From the NCBI GenBank assembly GCA_904501775.1, contig CAJGCJ010000025.1, forward strand, positions 1-20,162: a stretch of 20,162 nt of DNA, in the 5' to 3' direction. Numbering within the stretch: the stretch's first letter is position 1; the number at the start of each line of letters is the position of its first letter. Both the position numbers and the translations under genes were made by a program. This document shows, piece after piece, positions 1 through 7,514 of this stretch. This DNA comes from an uncultured Bacteroidaceae bacterium. Its GTDB lineage: Bacteria; Bacteroidota; Bacteroidia; Bacteroidales; Bacteroidaceae. The notes beneath the pieces are model-generated. The model searched no databases and was not told the origin of the DNA. It worked only from the letters and a program-made list of their open reading frames with translations.

Positions 1-642
1 ACCGGCAATCTGTATAAGCAAAAAGAAATCTACCATTGAGAATACAGCAGTCTCGCTTTGTCCAACGCCTACTGTCTCTACAAAGACCGTATCGTAGCCG
101 GCAGCCTCGCACAATATTATAGTCTCTCTTGTCTTGCGTGCCACACCTCCCAAAGAACCTGCCGATGCGCTTGGTCTGATAAAGGCATTGGGGTGCTGCG
201 ACAACTGCTCCATTCTAGTCTTGTCGCCCAATATGCTACCCTTGCTGCGCTCACTGCTGGGATCGACAGCCAGCACTGCAAGCTTGCCGCCTTTACTGTT
301 GAGTACGTGAACGCCAAAAGCATCTATTGATGTACTTTTTCCGGCTCCGGGAACACCCGTAATACCTATGCGCAACGAGCGACCCGAATAGGGCAAACAA
401 CGTTCTATCACCTGTTTGGCAATCTCTTGATGATGTGGCAGCACGCTCTCTACGAGGGTTACAGCACGCGAAAGCACTGTAACATCGCCACGCAATATGC
501 CTGCGACATAATCATCAACAGTGAGTTCGGCCGCTTTGCGACGCTTACGCAATGAGAGATAGGGATTGATAGAACTCAGCCTCTCGACCCCTTCGTTAAC
601 CTTAAGGCCCTTATATGCAATATCATTCTCGGGGTGCTCCAT
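1..642 (-). CDS. meaB: MeaB/ArgK-family GTPase, methylmalonyl-CoA mutase chaperone (3' end cut by window edge)
   Basis: This is a G3E-type P-loop GTPase. In the known family it loads and protects adenosylcobalamin-dependent methylmalonyl-CoA mutase in the cytoplasm, part of the succinate-propionate pathway. The first 214 residues are visible and in frame to the window edge; family members run to about 330-360 residues, so the C-terminal part is missing. Visible motifs are a helical N-terminus, Walker A GVPGAGKST at residues 96-104, AVDPSS at 125-130, DKTRM at 140-144 and VETVGVGQSE at 188-197, which together are diagnostic of MeaB. The ATG at 642 is used; no Shine-Dalgarno site precedes it. 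The gene follows the DUF3332 lipoprotein on the same strand but is separated from it by a palindromic terminator. The mutase subunits are not in the window. The family call is firm; the partner is inferred from the family. Confidence 0.95.
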   Translation of the reverse strand, partial: MEHPENDIAYKGLKVNEGVERLSSINPYLSLRKRRKAAELTVDDYVAGILRGDVTVLSRAVTLVESVLPHHQEIAKQVIERCLPYSGRSLRIGITGVPGAGKSTSIDAFGVHVLNSKGGKLAVLAVDPSSERSKGSILGDKTRMEQLSQHPNAFIRPSASAGSLGGVARKTRETIILCEAAGYDTVFVETVGVGQSETAVFSMVDFFLLIQIAG

Positions 643-660
643 AATAAAAAGTTTCTTTTG

Positions 661-669
661 GCGAATATA
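661..669 (-). promoter_or_regulatory. Candidate -7 promoter element for meaB (TATATTCGC)
   Basis: On the minus strand this reads TATATTCGC, one base from the Bacteroidota -7 consensus TAnnTTTG, about 20 bases upstream of the meaB ATG. The leader would be very short. The element overlaps the outer end of the palindromic terminator, so its -33 region would lie inside the hairpin sequence. The identical nonamer precedes the DUF349 gene. No convincing TTTG at -33 is seen. Confidence 0.4.
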
Positions 670-715
670 TAAAAAAGCAGGCATCATTGTACAATGATGC
701 CTGCTTTTTTATATA
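666..715 (-). terminator. 50-bp perfect palindrome, rho-independent terminator of the DUF3332 gene
   Basis: The two 25-base halves, 666-690 and 691-715, are exact reverse complements with no spacer. The G+C core GCAGGCATCATTGT is flanked by runs of six A and six T, giving a hairpin followed by a T tract on either strand. It lies 11 bases past the stop codon of the 727-1266 gene, so it most likely ends that transcript. It also sits directly upstream of meaB on the same strand. Confidence 0.85.
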
Positions 716-726
716 CTTTTAAACAA

Positions 727-1266
727 TTAATTCATCGCATAGCTGCCCATGAACATCTGACGCGCTGCATTTACGCCTACTGCATCAAGAGTAACATTCA
801 TAGTCTCACCGTTGACTGTATAGAGAACAGCGTTGTTACCATCGATTGAAATAAGCTTGTTCACTTGGTTGTTGTACTCCATGCTCCAGCTATTGTCGTT
901 AGCATCAAAGATAAAGTTCATAGCTGTTTCACCGTTAGATACGCTGTAACCATTCTCATTTGTTGTAATGGTAACCTCTTCGCCGTTGGCATTCTTAACA
1001 ATCTTAGACTCACCTACATTTGATGAAATAGGGCTGTCACCTGTCCAGAATTCAACTGAGTTGAGAACTACTGCATCTACAAAAAGAGTTATGCTATAAA
1101 TGGGAACAATATTCATCGCAACAAAAACAATTTCGTTAACCCACTTATCACCAACACCTTCGTTCCAATTATAGATTTTCTTTGTAAGACCGAAAGAGCC
1201 CATACAAGATGACATCATCACACACACTGATAGCAAGATTGCTACTGATTTCATAATCTTTTTCAT
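727..1266 (-). CDS. DUF3332 family lipoprotein
   Basis: A 179-residue exported protein that looks like the DUF3332 family, common in Bacteroidota and of unknown function. The N-terminus is MKKIMK followed by a hydrophobic stretch ending in MMSSC, with the likely lipidated cysteine at residue 21. Residues 28-75 contain the conserved pattern KKIYNWN...KWVNEIVF followed by a hydrophobic segment through PIYSITLFVDAVVLNSVEFWTG. The remainder, 80-179, is polar and beta-rich. The acidic surface-export signal seen after some Bacteroidota lipobox cysteines is absent, so an inner-membrane or periplasmic location is more likely. It has its own candidate promoter and a strong terminator and appears monocistronic. 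No enzymatic motif is seen. Confidence 0.8.
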   Translation of the reverse strand: MKKIMKSVAILLSVCVMMSSCMGSFGLTKKIYNWNEGVGDKWVNEIVFVAMNIVPIYSITLFVDAVVLNSVEFWTGDSPISSNVGESKIVKNANGEEVTITTNENGYSVSNGETAMNFIFDANDNSWSMEYNNQVNKLISIDGNNAVLYTVNGETMNVTLDAVGVNAARQMFMGSYAMN

Positions 1267-1330
1267 AATAATACTACTTTTTTAGTTAATATTTGATTGT
1301 AATTTTGATTGTTGTCATTAACGAAACTTC

Positions 1331-1339
1331 GCAAATGTA
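1331..1339 (-). promoter_or_regulatory. Candidate -7 promoter element (TACATTTGC) for the DUF3332 gene
   Basis: On the minus strand this reads TACATTTGC, an exact match to TAnnTTTG, 65 bases upstream of the ATG at 1266. A TTTG lies 23 bases further upstream, at 1363-1366, slightly more than the usual spacing. The 125-base gap between this gene and pepD also has unusually long A and T runs at 1364-1390 that could weakly terminate pepD. Confidence 0.55.
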
Positions 1340-1391
1340 AACAAAATTAATATTATCACTAACAAAAAAACAGTTTTTTTTATTTTTTTTA

Positions 1392-2852
1392 TCAGAGCAC
1401 TCCATTAACAACAAGAGCCTTCACCAATGAGTAGAATTTTTCCACTGTAGGTATATCAACTCGTTCCGTGGGTGAGTGGGGTGACATAAGTGTGGGACCG
1501 AACGATACCATATCCATCTTAGGATAATTGGTGCTGATTATACCACACTCCAATCCTGCGTGGATGACACGTACATCGGGCTGTTTACCGAACATCTCGT
1601 TATATGCACTCTTCAGCGCAGCCAAAAGCGGAGAGTTTACATTAGGCTGCCAGCCGCTGTAACCGCCGCTCAGCTCCACCTTCATGCCGGCCATCGCAAA
1701 ACAGCTTGACAGCTGCAATGCCAAGAATTCTTTCATCGTGTCGCATGAACTGCGGGCAAGGATATTTATCTGGGCAGCACCGCCGTCAATAGTAACAATA
1801 GAGAGGTTGCTCGATGTCTCTACTGTATCGGGGATAGTAGGAATGAAACGCAACACACCATCATGGCAAGCAAGTATTACGTCGATAAGGTTATCCTGAA
1901 TCTGCTCGGGAACTATAGTCTCGGGCACTTCGCACTCCTCGACACTCAAGGTTATACCCTCTTCGATTGTAGCATATTCGCTATTGTAAAGAGCCTCGTA
2001 CTTAGCTGCTATTGATTTCAATTCGTCAACGCCCTCTTTTGAGAGTGTAAGAACAACCTCGCAGCTTGCAGGAATTGCATTGCGCATATTGCCACCATGC
2101 CAGCTTGCTATGCTTACAGCACACTCGTCGATAGCTTCACGCACAAAACGTGCCATCAACTTGTTGGCATTACCGCGACCTGCATTGATTTCGAGTCCCG
2201 AGTGACCTCCGCGCAAGCCCTTCAACTGTACCTTAACTGCAGCATCCTCACCTTCGTAAGGCTCAACCTCCATAAATTCCATAGATGCAGTGATATCGAG
2301 GCCGCCGGCGCAACCGATATAAAGTACACCCTCTTCTTCGCTATCAAGATTCAAGAGGAGCTCTCCCTGCAACTCACCGCCTTTAAGGCCGAAAGCACCA
2401 TACATACCGGTCTCTTCATCGGCTGTAATAAGAGCCTCAAGAGGTCCGTGCTGCAACGATGAATCCTCGAATATAGCCATTATAGCAGCAACACCCAAGC
2501 CGTTGTCTGCACCAAGTGTGGTATTGTCGGCATACAGCCAATCACCCTTTACGACAGTCGTTATGGGGTCGGTCTCAAAATTATGTTTGCTGTCGGGAGT
2601 CTTCTGGGGCACCATATCCATATGAGCCTGAAGTATTATACCTTTACGGCCTTCAAGACCTGGAGTTGCCGGTTTACGCATTATTATATTGCCGGCCTCA
2701 TCTTTCCAAGTCTCTACATTTATACTTTTTCCGAACTCAATGAGGAATTCCTGTACCTTTTCGAGATGTCCCGAAGGACGAGGAACTTGTGTCAACGCTT
2801 CAAAATGTTTCCACACCTCGCGAGGCTGCAAATCCTTAATTGTAATAGCCAT
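1392..2852 (-). CDS. pepD: Aminoacyl-histidine dipeptidase (M20 family, PepD)
   Basis: A cytosolic di-zinc M20 peptidase that hydrolyses dipeptides such as Xaa-His; 486 residues, the normal family length. Expected metal and catalytic residues are visible: QAHMDMV with H77 and D79, GADNG with bridging D116, DEETG with general base E146 and metal ligand E147, NLDSEE with D170, and SPHSPTE with H459. These are offset by a constant 2-3 residues from the E. coli PepD sites as I recall them. GHSG in the lid domain and HAGLECG at 431-437 also fit. The reading frame extends two codons further to a TTG at 2858, but the ATG at 2852 is the better start because MAITIKDL matches the usual N-terminus. The gene begins 21 bases after the stop of the YbhN-like gene, so the two are probably cotranscribed. 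The product should recycle peptides taken up or released by proteolysis. Confidence 0.95.
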   Translation of the reverse strand: MAITIKDLQPREVWKHFEALTQVPRPSGHLEKVQEFLIEFGKSINVETWKDEAGNIIMRKPATPGLEGRKGIILQAHMDMVPQKTPDSKHNFETDPITTVVKGDWLYADNTTLGADNGLGVAAIMAIFEDSSLQHGPLEALITADEETGMYGAFGLKGGELQGELLLNLDSEEEGVLYIGCAGGLDITASMEFMEVEPYEGEDAAVKVQLKGLRGGHSGLEINAGRGNANKLMARFVREAIDECAVSIASWHGGNMRNAIPASCEVVLTLSKEGVDELKSIAAKYEALYNSEYATIEEGITLSVEECEVPETIVPEQIQDNLIDVILACHDGVLRFIPTIPDTVETSSNLSIVTIDGGAAQINILARSSCDTMKEFLALQLSSCFAMAGMKVELSGGYSGWQPNVNSPLLAALKSAYNEMFGKQPDVRVIHAGLECGIISTNYPKMDMVSFGPTLMSPHSPTERVDIPTVEKFYSLVKALVVNGVL

Positions 2853-2873
2853 ATTCAAAAAATTTTAAAGTTA

Positions 2874-3845
2874 TTATTGTTTCTTTATTTGTAACATCAT
2901 CAAACCAACGATTCCGAGCAATGCCACCAGCAAAGTCTGCAGGGAGTGTACTATCAGAGCAAATATGCCGGCATTGGTAGAACTTACCCCATAGAGCATC
3001 ATTATACCCATGACACAGAAATGCCATGGACCTGCACCGTTCGGTGTCGGGACAACAACCGCTATGCTACCTGCCACAAAGAGCAGAAGAGCAGCCGCTA
3101 CTGACAAGTCGGCACTGAACGGGAAACAGAAGAAGCAGAGATAGAACTGCAAAAAATAGCATAGCCATATTGCAACAGTCTCAGCTATGAACAGCCACAG
3201 GTTACGCATCTTGGCAAGCGATGTGAAGCCTGCCCAAAAGCGAGAAATGAAGCTGCGTATCTTGACCCACAACGACATTCGGCGCAACAGCAGATACAGC
3301 AGAATGCCAACAGCAATTGCCGAGAGCACAAAGACAGCCACACGTCCTATGGAAGAGAACACCGTAGCCGAGCCGGAGGTTCCTGAATCTGCAACGAATG
3401 CATAGAATACATGCCATTGCGACAACACCGCTATTGCTGTTATTATGACAACCATCAAGGTATCGACAAGCCTCTCGGACACCAGCGTACCAAGAGACTG
3501 GGCAAAAGGCACTTTGTCGTAACGTTCAAGCACTATACAACGCGACACCTCTCCTATTCTTGGAACAATCAGATTTGCAGCGTATGCAATGAATATAGAA
3601 TATACGCAATTTGAACTGCTCGGATGGTAGCCCAACGGAGCAAGAGTCAAATTCCATCGCCATCCACGTATTGCATGGCTCAACACACCGAACACACACG
3701 AGAGCCAAAACCACCACATATCCATGCTTTTAAAAGCCAAGCTGACCTCTTCGAAATTAAAATTCCTGTATATCCAATACAAGATAACCGCTCCCAACAG
3801 AAGCGGTATACCCGTTTTTACAAGAATATTTAAAATCTTTTTCAC
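2874..3845 (-). CDS. YbhN/LPG-synthase-TM family integral membrane protein (UPF0104)
   Basis: A 323-residue protein with about seven or eight hydrophobic segments, matching the flippase-like domain found alone in YbhN-type proteins and at the N-terminus of lysyl-phosphatidylglycerol synthases. Motifs seen are RGWRW at 60-64, NLIVPRIGEVSRC at 91-103, ERLVDT at 124-129 and PTPNGAGPWH at 266-275. The cytosolic transferase domain is absent, so amino-acylation of lipids is not expected; lipid or glycolipid handling is a family-level guess. The start is a GTG at 3845, because no ATG in frame gives the full first membrane segment. The C-terminus is the short basic tail KKQ. It is the first gene of a probable operon with pepD and diverges from rsmA. 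Confidence 0.85.
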   Translation of the reverse strand: MKKILNILVKTGIPLLLGAVILYWIYRNFNFEEVSLAFKSMDMWWFWLSCVFGVLSHAIRGWRWNLTLAPLGYHPSSSNCVYSIFIAYAANLIVPRIGEVSRCIVLERYDKVPFAQSLGTLVSERLVDTLMVVIITAIAVLSQWHVFYAFVADSGTSGSATVFSSIGRVAVFVLSAIAVGILLYLLLRRMSLWVKIRSFISRFWAGFTSLAKMRNLWLFIAETVAIWLCYFLQFYLCFFCFPFSADLSVAAALLLFVAGSIAVVVPTPNGAGPWHFCVMGIMMLYGVSSTNAGIFALIVHSLQTLLVALLGIVGLMMLQIKKQ

Positions 3846-3876
3846 TGCTTATGAATCTATTTTATCAGTTTTTGGT

Positions 3877-3885
3877 TAACTTTGC
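3877..3885 (+). promoter_or_regulatory. Candidate -7 element TAACTTTGC for rsmA (plus strand)
   Basis: An exact match to TAnnTTTG followed by C, 148 bases upstream of the rsmA ATG. No TTTG is seen at the -33 position, so it may be weak. If used, it gives rsmA a leader of about 140 bases containing the inverted repeat at 3949-4000. Confidence 0.35.
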
Positions 3886-3935
3886 AGATGGTATAAACCG
3901 ACCATTGGCAACAGAGCATCCGGCAGTAGCCGTTT

Positions 3936-3944
3936 GCAAAGATA
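3936..3944 (-). promoter_or_regulatory. Candidate -7 element TATCTTTGC for the YbhN-pepD operon (minus strand)
   Basis: On the minus strand this reads TATCTTTGC, an exact match to TAnnTTTG, 91 bases upstream of the GTG at 3845. The same nonamer lies in front of the tRNA-Gln at the other end of the window. It faces the plus-strand candidate at 3877-3885. Confidence 0.5.
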
Positions 3945-3948
3945 GCAG

Positions 3949-4000
3949 TTTCTTAAAATTTCTCCTTTTTTTCGGGAAGTAATTATAATATTTTAAGAAA
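3949..4000. repeat. 11-bp inverted repeat in the divergent intergenic region
   Basis: TTTCTTAAAAT at 3949-3959 is matched exactly by its reverse complement at 3990-4000, with a 30-base spacer that includes a T run and TCGGG. It lies between divergent candidate promoters and the rsmA start. It could be a leader hairpin or a binding site; high A+T content makes chance a real possibility. Confidence 0.4.
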
Positions 4001-4032
4001 TTATTTATTAATCCAAAGCAGCAAGATATCAC

Positions 4033-4815
4033 ATGAAAGCAGTAAAAGCAAAGAAAAGATTGGGACAGCACTTCTTGACAGACCTAAATGTCGCCAAAGA
4101 CATTGCCGATACTGTGGATATCTGTCCCACACTGCCCATACTTGAAGTAGGCCCCGGCATGGGAGTCCTGACACAGTTTCTGCTCGAAAAGGGACGCACA
4201 CTGAAGGTCGTTGAGATTGATGAAGAGTCGGTAAGCTATCTTTGCAAGAATCTTGCGGCATTGGGCGAGGAGAACATCATCCCAGACGATTTTTTAAAGA
4301 TGCACCTCGACAGGGTGTTCGGCAACACACCATTCATGCTGATTGGAAACTACCCCTACAACATATCGAGCCAGATATTCTTCAAGATGCTCGACAATAA
4401 GGAGTACATTCCCTACTGCAGCGGAATGATACAGAAAGAGGTAGGAGAGAGATTGGCAGCAGCACCCGGAAACAAGGCATACGGCATTCTCAGTATCTTC
4501 GTACAGTTGTGGTACGATGTAGAGTACCTCTTCACCGTATCCGAGAATGTATTCTCGCCGCCGCCCAAAGTAAAGAGCGCAGTTGTACGCATGACACGAA
4601 ACAGCCGTACATCGCTTGAGTGCGACGAAGAGTTACTGCGCAAGATTGTGAAAGGAACATTCAACCAACGACGCAAAAAACTGCGTAACTCGATACAGCA
4701 GATTGTAGGCAAGGAGTCGCCGTTGCTCAGCGACCCGATTCTTGACAAACGCCCCGAGCAATTGTCAATAGAAGATTTTATAGGCCTTACCTTGAAGGTT
4801 GAGCGCGAATTATAG
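4033..4815 (+). CDS. rsmA: 16S rRNA (adenine1518-N6/adenine1519-N6)-dimethyltransferase RsmA (KsgA)
   Basis: This SAM-dependent methyltransferase dimethylates two adenines in the 3' hairpin of 16S rRNA and acts late in 30S assembly. The protein is 260 residues, normal for the family. It begins MKAVKAKKRLGQHF, with GQHF at 11-14, then SAM-binding EVGPGMGVLT at 38-47, acidic E61 after the second strand, catalytic NYPYN at 106-110 and SPPPKVKSAVVRM at 175-187. The second position of the catalytic motif is Y rather than the L of E. coli. The small helical C-terminal domain, from about 195 to 260, is present. No Shine-Dalgarno site precedes the ATG. The mgtE start follows after 23 bases, so the two genes are probably in one operon. 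Confidence 0.97.
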   Translation: MKAVKAKKRLGQHFLTDLNVAKDIADTVDICPTLPILEVGPGMGVLTQFLLEKGRTLKVVEIDEESVSYLCKNLAALGEENIIPDDFLKMHLDRVFGNTPFMLIGNYPYNISSQIFFKMLDNKEYIPYCSGMIQKEVGERLAAAPGNKAYGILSIFVQLWYDVEYLFTVSENVFSPPPKVKSAVVRMTRNSRTSLECDEELLRKIVKGTFNQRRKKLRNSIQQIVGKESPLLSDPILDKRPEQLSIEDFIGLTLKVEREL

Positions 4816-4824
4816 CATAAAGAG

Positions 4825-4832
4825 AAAGGAGG
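4825..4832 (+). promoter_or_regulatory. Strong Shine-Dalgarno site before mgtE
   Basis: AAAGGAGG ends six bases before the mgtE ATG, a full-length match to the anti-Shine-Dalgarno sequence at a good distance. No other start codon in the window has a comparable site, and the phylum generally lacks them. It supports 4839 as the mgtE start. Confidence 0.8.
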
Positions 4833-4838
4833 CAGACA

Positions 4839-6191
4839 ATGAATAAAGAGTACATCGACTCTATAAGAGAATTCATAGAAAACAAAGATTCGGTACTGTT
4901 ACAAGAGAGCATATCAAAGTTACACCCTGCCGACATTGCTGAGATATGCCAAGAACTTGACATAGAAGAGGCCCGTTTCCTTTACAGACAACTTGACAAC
5001 GAAAAAGCAGCCGACGCACTCATCGAGATGGATGAGGATTTGCGTAACGAACTGCTCGAAGAGCTGCCATCCGAGGCCATAGCCAAGCGCTTTGTCAACT
5101 ACATGGATAGTGACGATGCCGTGGAGATTATCCGCGACATGGACGAGGAGAAGCAAGAAGAGGTGCTTTCGCACATCAAGGACATTGAGCAAGCCGGCGA
5201 CATTGTAGATCTTCTGCAATATGACGAGGACACAGCCGGTGGTCTTATGGGTACCGAAATGGTTGTCGTGAACGAGAACTGGAGTATGCCCGAGTGTCTG
5301 AAAGAGATGCGACGCCAAGCCGAAGAGCTCGATGACATCTATTATATATATGTGGTAGACGACGATGAACGTCTGAAAGGCTTGTTCCCCCTTACAAAGA
5401 TGGTGACAAGCCCGTCTGTGTCAAAAGTAAAGCATGTGATGAATGTAGATGTCATAAGCGTAGACGTAGACACCCCCATAGAAGAGATTGCGCCACTTAT
5501 CGAGAAATATAATCTTGTAGCAATCCCTGTTGTCGATAAGATCAATCGCCTTGTAGGACAGATTACTGTCGACGACGTCATGGACGAGGTACGTGAACAG
5601 ACCGAGCACGACCAGCAACTTACCGCCGGTCTTGCACAAGACGTCGAGAGTGACGACTCGGTGTTCTACCAGACACGTGCACGCCTGCCTTGGCTGATTA
5701 TCGGAATGGTTGGAGGTATATTCTCATCAATGCTCCTCGACTGTTTCTCAAGCACATTGGGTTCACACCCCGAGATGGCACTCTTCATTCCATTGCTTGC
5801 CGGAATGGGAGGTAACGTAGGTGTACAGTCATCGGCCATCGTTGTACAGGGATTGGCAAACAACTCTCTGAACACCAATCATATATTCCGACATATCCTG
5901 AAAGAATCGGTAGTGGCAATCATAAACGCCACCATATTGTCGTTAATGGTATACATCTACAACATCTTTGTACATGGCGCAACTGATATAGTAACGCTAT
6001 CAGTGCCCCTCAGCCTGTTTGTGGTTATTATGTTCGCATCGGCATTCGGAGCCTTCATCCCGCTTGTACTGGAGCGTTTCAACATCAACCCTGCTGTAGC
6101 AACAGGCCCGTTCATACAGATTATAAATGACCTTAGCGGCATGACATTCTACATGATAATATCAATGGCATTAAGCCAAATTTTCCTATAA
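4839..6191 (+). CDS. mgtE: Magnesium transporter MgtE
   Basis: An inner-membrane Mg2+ channel with cytosolic magnesium sensing, 450 residues, full family length. Domain order is an acidic helical MgtE_N domain at about 20-130, a CBS pair at about 135-255, and five membrane segments at about 284-306, 314-340, 354-378, 386-410 and 418-448. The pore signature GGNVGVQSS is at 324-332, and ATGPFIQIINDLSG at 421-434 carries D431, the position of the pore Mg2+ ligand in the Thermus protein. Low Mg2+ opens the channel by releasing the N and CBS domains; this is family knowledge. It follows rsmA by 23 bases and precedes the hydrolase by 15. Its strong Shine-Dalgarno site is the odd feature. Confidence 0.96.
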   Translation: MNKEYIDSIREFIENKDSVLLQESISKLHPADIAEICQELDIEEARFLYRQLDNEKAADALIEMDEDLRNELLEELPSEAIAKRFVNYMDSDDAVEIIRDMDEEKQEEVLSHIKDIEQAGDIVDLLQYDEDTAGGLMGTEMVVVNENWSMPECLKEMRRQAEELDDIYYIYVVDDDERLKGLFPLTKMVTSPSVSKVKHVMNVDVISVDVDTPIEEIAPLIEKYNLVAIPVVDKINRLVGQITVDDVMDEVREQTEHDQQLTAGLAQDVESDDSVFYQTRARLPWLIIGMVGGIFSSMLLDCFSSTLGSHPEMALFIPLLAGMGGNVGVQSSAIVVQGLANNSLNTNHIFRHILKESVVAIINATILSLMVYIYNIFVHGATDIVTLSVPLSLFVVIMFASAFGAFIPLVLERFNINPAVATGPFIQIINDLSGMTFYMIISMALSQIFL

Positions 6192-6206
6192 AACAACACT
6201 GACAAA

Positions 6207-7406
6207 ATGAGAAGAACACTTACCATTGCGGCAATAATGATGTTTGCGACAAACTGCATCTTTGCACAGATTGCCGAATTCGAGAGATGGGCCAAAGCAC
6301 CCGAAGGAGAACTTCTATCACAGAAATTCGCCAACAAGAAACTAAACAAGGCTGACTGCATGCGAGCGGCAGAAATCATCGACTCAATGTGGATAAGCGC
6401 AACTGCCGACCGTCTAAAGGCGCAATGGTCTAAACTGACAATCTCAAACGACTCCCTGAAACTTGCATGTGCCACCCGCACTTTCGGTCCATTACCTGAT
6501 GACGGCCGCAGCCTTTTCATATCAATGCATGGAGGCGGTGAGTGCCCCAAAGAGGTGAACGACCAGCAGTGGATGAACCAGATTTATCTGTACGAGCCTT
6601 TCGAAGGAGTGTACATCGCACCACGAGCTCCATGGAACACATGGAACATGTGGCATCGCGAAGGTCTAGACGAGCTGTTCGAAGAGGTTATTCAGGCATG
6701 TGTTGTGTTTGAGGGAGTAAACCCCAACAAAGTATACCTTATGGGCTATTCGGCCGGTGGAGACGGTGCATGGCGCATGGCTCCAAGAATGGCCGACAAA
6801 TGGGCTGCTGCATCCATGATGGCAGGACACCCCGGAGGCGCGTCACAGGTAAACCTTTACAACCTACCCTTCATGATATGGATGGGTGAGAAGGATGCAG
6901 CATACGAGCGCAACCGTCTGGCTAAGGAGAAAGGTGAGCTAATGGATTCGCTACAACAGGCAAACCCCGGAGCATACATACATCAGACAAATATCATAGA
7001 GGGTAAAGGCCACTGGATGGACCGCATCGACGCGGCCTCGCTGGAGTGGATGGCACAGTATCGCCGTAATCCATACCCCAAGAAGATTGTATGGCGTCAG
7101 GAACTCGTTACCCGTGAGCACTTCTATTGGCTATCGGCTCCCAAAGAGCAGTTGAATCACGGACTTACTGTAATAGCCAGCATCGAAGGCAACACCATCA
7201 ACATTGAGCGATGTGATTATTCGAGCCTCACAATACATTTGAACGACAACATGGTAGACCTTGACAAGAAGATAACAATCCTTTACAAAGGGAAAAAAAT
7301 TGCCAAGAAAAAACTGAAGCGCACTATCTCCGGCATGTATCGCAGTATCAACAGCAGAAATGACAGAAGCTATGCATTCCCGGCATATATCCATATCGAA
7401 TTATAA
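6207..7406 (+). CDS. Secreted alpha/beta-hydrolase, predicted serine esterase or peptidase
   Basis: A 399-residue protein with a signal peptide (about 1-20, cleavage near FAQ) and no lipobox, so probably periplasmic or released. An alpha/beta-hydrolase core lies at about 95-285. HGGG at 108-111 fits an oxyanion hole, GYSAGG at 180-185 holds nucleophile S182, and D230 (MGEKD) and H269 (KGHW) complete a plausible triad. The arrangement resembles PHB-depolymerase and dienelactone-hydrolase-like esterases; substrate is unknown. Residues 1-90 form a helical extension, and about 290-399 form a basic, beta-rich tail I do not recognise. It starts 15 bases after mgtE without a Shine-Dalgarno site and is likely cotranscribed, although no functional link to magnesium is evident. 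No clear terminator follows before the susC promoter region. Confidence 0.8.
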   Translation: MRRTLTIAAIMMFATNCIFAQIAEFERWAKAPEGELLSQKFANKKLNKADCMRAAEIIDSMWISATADRLKAQWSKLTISNDSLKLACATRTFGPLPDDGRSLFISMHGGGECPKEVNDQQWMNQIYLYEPFEGVYIAPRAPWNTWNMWHREGLDELFEEVIQACVVFEGVNPNKVYLMGYSAGGDGAWRMAPRMADKWAAASMMAGHPGGASQVNLYNLPFMIWMGEKDAAYERNRLAKEKGELMDSLQQANPGAYIHQTNIIEGKGHWMDRIDAASLEWMAQYRRNPYPKKIVWRQELVTREHFYWLSAPKEQLNHGLTVIASIEGNTINIERCDYSSLTIHLNDNMVDLDKKITILYKGKKIAKKKLKRTISGMYRSINSRNDRSYAFPAYIHIEL

Positions 7407-7443
7407 TTTGATTCCGGCATCATGTAATATTTTAAATTTTATT

Positions 7444-7475
7444 TTAGGATTTAAAACAAAAAGATACTACATTTA
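7444..7475 (+). promoter_or_regulatory. Weak candidate promoter of the SusC operon
   Basis: TACATTTA at 7468-7475 differs from TAnnTTTG by one base. TTAG at 7444-7447 lies 20 bases upstream, about where a -33 TTTG would be. The susC ATG is 39 bases downstream. The 108-base gap is A+T-rich and shows no obvious operator or hairpin. The match is imperfect, which would fit a regulated or alternative-sigma promoter, but this is not shown. Confidence 0.35.
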
Positions 7476-7514
7476 CAAGCTGAACACATTATAAAAACAA
7501 AAAAGCACCACACA

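Noticed and set aside
58..330. 90-codon plus-strand open frame near the left edge
   Set aside because: It is antisense to meaB, whose GTPase motifs are unambiguous in the minus-strand frame.
1364..1390. A- and T-run segment after pepD as a terminator
   Set aside because: The possible stem is only A-T pairs around CAG, too weak to claim as a terminator.
2853..2858. TTG start for PepD, two codons upstream of the ATG
   Set aside because: MAITIKDL from the ATG at 2852 fits the family N-terminus, and nothing upstream favours the TTG.
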